Shown one piece after another: positions 59,201 to 64,000 of a stretch of DNA of 64,000 nt. This DNA comes from Hermodice carunculata (lineage: Eukaryota > Annelida > Polychaeta > Eunicida > Amphinomidae): assembly GCA_964020975.1 (NCBI GenBank), contig OZ026617.1, forward strand, positions 29,347,359 to 29,411,358. Reading direction: 5' to 3'. The position numbers and the translations under genes were made by a program. Below the pieces are notes generated by a model. That model was not told where the DNA came from. It worked only from the letters and a program-made list of their open reading frames with translations, and searched no databases. How positions within the stretch are numbered: position 1 is the first letter of the stretch; every line of letters starts with the position of its first letter.

Positions 59201-59256
59201 CAAGTGTGATCAATGTCTATGTCAGCTGAGCATGGGCTGTTCACGCAGCCCGCTTG
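56237..59256 (+). mobile_element. Second Helentron-like element, interrupted by a reverse-transcriptase element
   Basis: Opens TTTTTAGCTCAGTTGAGC, then GTCCTTTGTCCGTCTG, is interrupted at about 56281-57510, and resumes ACATCCGTCGTCCATCCACA followed by the tandem core units (TTCACTTCAAACTTGGTGGG, TTCACCAGGTTGCGCTGCAA). It ends GTCAGCTGAGCATGGGCTGT then TCACGCAGCCCGCTTG. The final unit carries GGTCACAGTGCAACATACAT as does the 46.5-kb copy. Same structure and family as 46539-48698. Confidence 0.72.
56281..57510 (+). mobile_element. Decayed reverse-transcriptase element, Penelope-like or related
   Basis: Plus-strand pieces carry RT motifs in order: FDFSRLYTKINLTDLDVLIS (motif A), YFCFGTRGYQQIVGIPMGTD (motif B), RRFIDDLCALNN (motif C, xxDD), LDLDIEIKDNQYVTKIFDKR and LTGNIPEKQAYMEFVSD. 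The TRGYQQ.VGIPMGTD and IDDL..LNN pattern fits non-LTR or Penelope-like RTs better than LINE YADD types. No GIY-YIG domain or long terminal repeats were recognised. The copy is broken and short. It is nested in the Helentron-like element. Confidence 0.6.
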
Positions 59257-59549
59257 TGGAATGAATCATTGTGTGTCAATGTCATTGTAAATCGCCTTCA
59301 ACAGGTATGGACAGCATTTGCTTCAAACTTTGTGGGAATGTATATATCAGGTAAATCTCAAGGAAAGGTGTTTAAGTAGGGACTGCTACAGTTTCCTGAC
59401 TTTTGATGAACTTTTGAGTTTTTAATTAGTTTCTTGAAAACTTAACAGGACTTGACATTCAGACAAGTTTCATTGTCATTGAGAAGTAAAATTAGACTTT
59501 TTCGTACACCAAAACTTTTGCATGTTGTTTTGCTTCTCTGTCATTCAAG
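59257..59549 (+). other. Upstream flank of the BTB exon
   Basis: Intron or intergenic sequence before the acceptor at about 59549 (tctgtcattcaag). No promoter or upstream exon recognised. Confidence 0.5.
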
Positions 59550-59657
59550 GTATCTCTGGAAAATGTAGACTGCAAGTTACTCGAGACTCTGCGAGGGTTT
59601 TGGATGGAGGGGAAACTGTGTGATGTGGAACTGCGTATGCAGGATGGTAGCCTCAGG
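59550..59657 (+). CDS. BTB zinc-finger gene: exon with N-terminal BTB half
   Basis: Thirty-six codons: VSLENVDCKLLETLRGFWME then GKLCDVELRMQDGSLR. This is the first half of a BTB/POZ domain, with L..L......LCDV.L...DGS that leads into AHKAVL in the next exon. Entry and exit are phase 0 (acceptor ttcaag at 59549, donor gtaaat at 59658). An upstream coding exon with the start codon must lie further 5', or the start is in an unrecognised exon. BTB domains mediate homo- and heterodimerisation and co-repressor binding in nuclear zinc-finger proteins. Confidence 0.82.
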
Positions 59658-60786
59658 GTAAATATTAGTGTTGTACTTATCAGTGTTTTTTGTTTAATAA
59701 GCAAATTAGACGAGGGCAAGGCCAAAAATGACGGTTGTCCTCCTGATAAATGCCTGACCGGTTTCGACACTGCTGTGTCTCATCTCATGTTTCAAAGCCA
59801 CTCAGAACTGAATGCATACTTTGGATAAAGTGCTTTGTAACTCCTTAATAAGCTAAGTCACTATCTCACCACAGCAACATGTACACTGTAGCTGCAGGCT
59901 GATTGATGAAGTTACAGTGTATCTGGCTTTAAAACAAATTTTGAAACTACGTTTGACTTTGGACAGTACCTTTTCTCAAATTATTGTGCCTAATTGTGTA
60001 TGTGATATGATTTATAAAGGAGAAAGTAACAAATTGTCGTCAAACTTTGTGGCGCTCTAATGCCCATTTCTCTCCAATGTATTTTGCAGCTGGGCACATT
60101 AAAAACAGCTCTTTGTAGAAATTCCAGTCTTCATGATGAATCTACATGCACATGATGTGTGTGTCTCACCAAAATGTCAGTGTAAATACCACATACATGT
60201 TCTTAGTAGTGCCCCTGCTCTAATTCAGGGATGAAAATTGGTTGCTTTTTGGCAACTTTCAGTCAAAATTGCTTTTCATCAACATAATAAAATTAGTTTG
60301 GTCTAACTACTTCAAATTTGTTAAAATCTTTGAGGTGGGGTATGTAAGGTTGCCAATTAGCTCGTTGGGTAGCCAAAATGCACTCTGGGCATTCCCATCC
60401 CTGCTAATTAGAACAAATACGGTGTGTGTATGAGTGCTGCAACTGCAAATTAAAGAAAGCTTATTCTCCACAAAATCCAATGGGAGTACACCTTTCTACC
60501 CCCACCCCCCACCCCGAGTTCTTGGATGAAGCAGTTTATTTAACTGAAGAAACAATCCTAATTATGACATCTTTTGTTATTCAACTATGAAGAAGATAGA
60601 GGATTGTGTGTTGCAATTTCAGGATTGACCAATCGGGGAAAATTATATATCAAATACTAAATAGAACCCAAGCTATGAGATTGCACCTACACATGTAAAT
60701 GTTTCATCAGTCTTAGATCATCAGAATGGAAACAAATAAAACCACATGAATTTTGCGTGAATGACAAATGTTTTATTTCTTTCCAG
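59658..60786 (+). other. Intron of the BTB gene
   Basis: Bounded by gtaaat and ttctttccag. No repeats of note or coding sequence seen. Confidence 0.7.
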
Positions 60787-63652
60787 GCTCACAAAGCCGT
60801 CTTGTCGTCATTCAGTGAGCAGATGTGTGGGGTGTTCTGTGGTATGCCTCAAACATCAGCCCTGACATTTCACTTTGACATCGACAAGGAATCAATCAGA
60901 AAGGTCCTTACTCTTTTGTATGGAGAACAATTGCTGCTGGACGATAGCAGTGTCAATGATGTAATGAAAGCTGCTAGGATGATGGGAGTGGAGAGTATTG
61001 CTCAGATATGTGAGATGTACATTGGGCAGAGAGTCACGTCAGTTGTATGGACAAACAGAAAGCATTTCATCATGACCGGTAATTCCAGTGGAGGTACAGA
61101 AGCAGTGAAGGAAGTTGAGATGGTGCAAGATGCCGATTCACAGACTGTGCCAACTCTATTAAGACAAAATGTAGCTTCTGTGCGCAGGAGTGAATACATA
61201 ATACCACCAAAACCCAGCAACACAATCGCTCCTCCACAAATCAGAAATACAAATACTCTTAAAATGAGCGAACCTATAAAACTAGAGAATGAAACAGACA
61301 CTGACAGTGCAGGATGTATGCCTAGATTTCCTGAATCAGAACCAAATGCATTGGAATCTGCATCAGTGTTGGATCCACCTCCATTTCCAACACCCTTCTC
61401 TTTTCTTGATCAATCTGCAATTCCAGTTCAAATAAAGGAAGAGCCATCAGATGCTCATGGCTCTGATAAACCAGGGAGTGACCCATCCGTTCAAAGTTCT
61501 CCCCAAGGTCAGGGAGATGGTGTGTCGAACTGTGTAGCAGTGCAGCCACAAGCCTTGACTACATCACAAAATGACAGGCCAAAACCTAGAACTTTCACCA
61601 ACACAAAGAACCTGAGTCTCTCATCTGCACCAGCCACTGTGCAAGTGGAGAAAAGATGTTCTGTCTGTGGCACATTCTGTTCAAAAGTAGTCTCGGAACA
61701 GGGACAAATTCTTTGTGGCAAAATGCACAAGCCTGTAAAATATGTCAAACAGACTGTACAGGTGAAGGAAAAACCAGCATTTGCAATTGTGAATAAACAG
61801 CTTGTTGTAATGCCAGATACTCTGCAGCAGATTCAGGAATGTGCCAGCTCCTCACCAGCATCAGGCTCTAACAGGAGCATACCAGCTTTGCTTGGTATCC
61901 TGAATAAAAGTGGCAAAACTCTTTGTGCAATCAACAACAAACTGGTTGCAGTAGACAAAAGAAGTGTCAAGAGACTACCTGTATCAGGGAAGGCTAAGGC
62001 AACAGTTTTAGGGGACATGGGAATTATTGGCAGCCATGATATAGTGTCAGGTGCCGTTGTTGCTAAAATCAGTGAGTGCAGCCAAATTCAGGATGCAAAA
62101 GGTAGTGGGAAAGAGCCTTCTGCAGACGAAACTGAAACAGCAGAGTATCAATCTCTAAATGAGCAGGAAGGATTGAAAAAAGTGGGTGGGAATCAGTGCC
62201 CAAGTGATGTTGGAAACGAAAGAGTTCAAGTAAAAAATCCAAGGAAGGATACTTTGGATGGGAAAGCTGGGAAGGCATATGAAAGCAGAGGGAGTAAACC
62301 CAACTTGGGCTCTGAGCATCAATCCCATTGTGACACAAAGGCCATGACTGAGCTAGAGAGTGTGCAGCCAGAGAGAACTGTGCCTAATGTGGGTCGTACT
62401 AATGTGTTAGATTCTGATGAAGGTGAAACAAACACAGAAAATGAAGAATGCTTAACTGAGCTGACAGAAGGAGAAAAAGAGAAATATAAGGGGAGGATGG
62501 GGCTCTTAGTTGGCAAAAGAGCATGTCCAACTGCAGAAAAGAACAGCAAAAATGGACAAGTCGGAGCCATGGGAACTGCAAAAAAAGAATCCAAAACTGC
62601 TGAAGTATCACCTTCAAGCATAAAACGGCAAAGACTAGATGATCAGAATAAACGTCTTGGCACAGCGGCCAAAATGAAACCATACACAGTCCCTTTGGCA
62701 GATATTTCACTGCAGTCTTCTGATGTGAATTTGGACGAAAGTTGTAGCATACAGTTAGAATATGGTGATCATGTTGACCCAGCTGTTCCTGATACAAGTG
62801 TCCATGGAAGCAATGAGAAAGATGTAGCTGTAGAGGTCAGTGTTTCCAAAGAAACAGAATTCCGGGAAAGAAATGAACAACTGCTTGTAGCCTCAACCAT
62901 AAGGATTTCAAACAGTGAGCTGCACGAGGAAGCAATGGACACTGTAAAATCTGATATGGAAGAGCTTGGCAGTAATTCTGTAGGTTCAGTTGGAGATCTT
63001 GACAATAATGGTAAAGACGGGATGGGAAAAGATCAGTGCGAGGTTAAAGATTTCAAGAACTATGAAAAGGAAGTGGCTGAAGATTTTCATGGTGATGCAT
63101 ACTGCAAAGTGGTGACGGGACCTTTTGTCCAAAAAGATTTTTTGCGCGTGTACAATGATGCACAATGTAAAACTGTTCCCGCAAATGCCCCAAAAATTGA
63201 TGATCCTAGGGGTAGGACTATCAATCAATACGTGCAGTGCAAATTTTGTGACGTCAAGTGGAAGAGAGTTGATGGTTGTTTTAAAGCATTCCTGGACCAC
63301 GTGTCCCGTGTTCACAAAATGAAATTAAATCTGCAGTGTAAACTTTGCTCAGCAGTTGTCAAACAACAAAGTGGGATTGTTAGGCATGCATTGAGATGTC
63401 ATGGTTTAAGTGACTATATAGACACTGTAACTGTCATCAAATATTCCAAGTTTATCCACTGTGGCCGTGATAATTGTGATTACAAAGTGGCGACATCTGA
63501 GTTCAACCACAGACAACTGTTTATGCATCGCTACTACAAACACGGTGTGGCAGTGCCGGACTGGGTTGCCAAGAGGCAGAAGGTCTGTCCCCATTGTGGG
63601 TATGCGTGTCTGTCCCAATTAGGATATGATGAACATGTCCGGAGTCACACAG
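60787..63652 (+). CDS. BTB zinc-finger gene: large exon, BTB C-half to fourth C2H2 finger
   Basis: 955 codons without a stop. Residues 1-80 finish the BTB domain (AHKAVLSSFSEQMCGVFCGM, then ESIRKVLTLLYGEQLLLDDS and VNDVMKAARMMGVESIAQIC). A long low-complexity, Ser/Glu/Lys-rich region (about residues 100-800) follows, with a CxxC-type cluster KRCSVCGTFCSKV...LCGKMH near residue 290 and sumoylation-like IKLE/IKEE sites. C2H2 fingers lie at 63238-63314, 63337-63402, 63460-63543 and 63586-63651 (CPHCGY..LSQLGYDEHVRSH). The exon ends CACACA|G-gtaagg in phase 1, the usual place for HTG-EK linkers, so more fingers follow outside the window. An in-frame ATG at 60757 lies in the intron and is not the start. 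The product is presumably a nuclear DNA-binding regulator; no orthologue named. Confidence 0.9.
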
Positions 63653-64000
63653 GTAAGGCAGATCTATGGATCATATGAATGGTTCAACTCATTACATGTT
63701 TCTACACTTTTTCCAGACAAATACATACAAATTTGTGTGAATTTAGTCAAGTTCTTTGTAAAAAAAAAAATAGTTTCAATTCAAGTACAGTAGTCCCTCT
63801 TTTGAGCGGCCACCCCTAGCGCCGACAAAAAAGCGGTCGTATAATGCAGGTGGTCGCTCATTTGAGGAATCGCATATGCACCACCCCAAATCCATGGCGG
63901 ACTTCCAGGTATTTAAGAAGTGAGGTACGCAAATTTCTGCCACCACCAGGTCATCATTATCGATTACATATGCTGTGAAAAGAAATCATCATTTATCAAA
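63653..64000 (+). other. Intron start downstream of the zinc-finger exon
   Basis: Begins gtaagg. Contains GAGCGGCCACCCCTAGCGCC and a near-inverse TCGCTCATTTGAGG close by (63810-63870), perhaps the edge of another repeat. No exon recognised before the window ends. Confidence 0.55.

Noticed and set aside
60757-60786. In-frame ATG as start of the zinc-finger protein
   Set aside because: It lies before the ttctttccag acceptor; BTB homology continues from the upstream exon at 59550 in the same phase.

Overview
This is a metazoan genomic window: protein-coding exons with GT/AG introns, very long introns, and dense transposon and microsatellite content. The host genes (a receptor tyrosine kinase, a THAP protein, a BTB zinc-finger protein) and the repeats (Helentron-like elements with tandem cores, a Crypton/DUF3504 fossil, PHD/esterase LINEs) suggest a marine invertebrate, perhaps a deuterostome such as a hemichordate, echinoderm or lancelet. 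The sequence alone does not fix the phylum.

Layout. 1-14.3 kb holds the 3' half of a receptor tyrosine kinase gene on the + strand. Seven exons cover the juxtamembrane region to the stop codon, and their intron phases close without a gap. Several invariant kinase residues are replaced (degenerate Gly loop, DFG to HFG, subdomain IX Asp to Asn), so the product looks like a pseudokinase receptor. Two of its exons run straight into minisatellites that re-copy the exon end and the splice donor. Its introns carry two TIR elements, a LINE tail and a 48-bp-arm hairpin.

14.3-44 kb is a transposon graveyard. It holds three minus-strand LINEs (15.5-18.7, 21.8-26.4 and 32.8-34.5 kb), a plus-strand LINE ORF1 with PHD finger and SGNH esterase (26.4-29.7 kb) and a Crypton-type DUF3504 relic (19.9-20.7 kb). 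It also holds a tRNA-like SINE segment, a decayed multicopy gene with a Cys-rich tail (37.3-38.8 kb), a LINE RNase H/C-terminal piece (41.3-42.2 kb) and several tandem duplications, one almost identical.

44.3-53.4 kb contains a THAP zinc-finger exon and, 8.5 kb downstream, a phase-compatible candidate second exon. Between them lies a Tc1-type transposase fossil (minus strand) split by a Helentron-like non-autonomous element with tandem core. 54.5-59.3 kb has a TIR element full of TCAAGGTCA palindromes, then two Helentron-like elements head to tail, the second carrying a reverse-transcriptase element.

59.5-63.7 kb is the 5' part of a BTB/C2H2 zinc-finger gene (+ strand): two exons, the second about 2.9 kb, continuing past the window. 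The host genes show no operon-like relation and appear to be independent transcription units.
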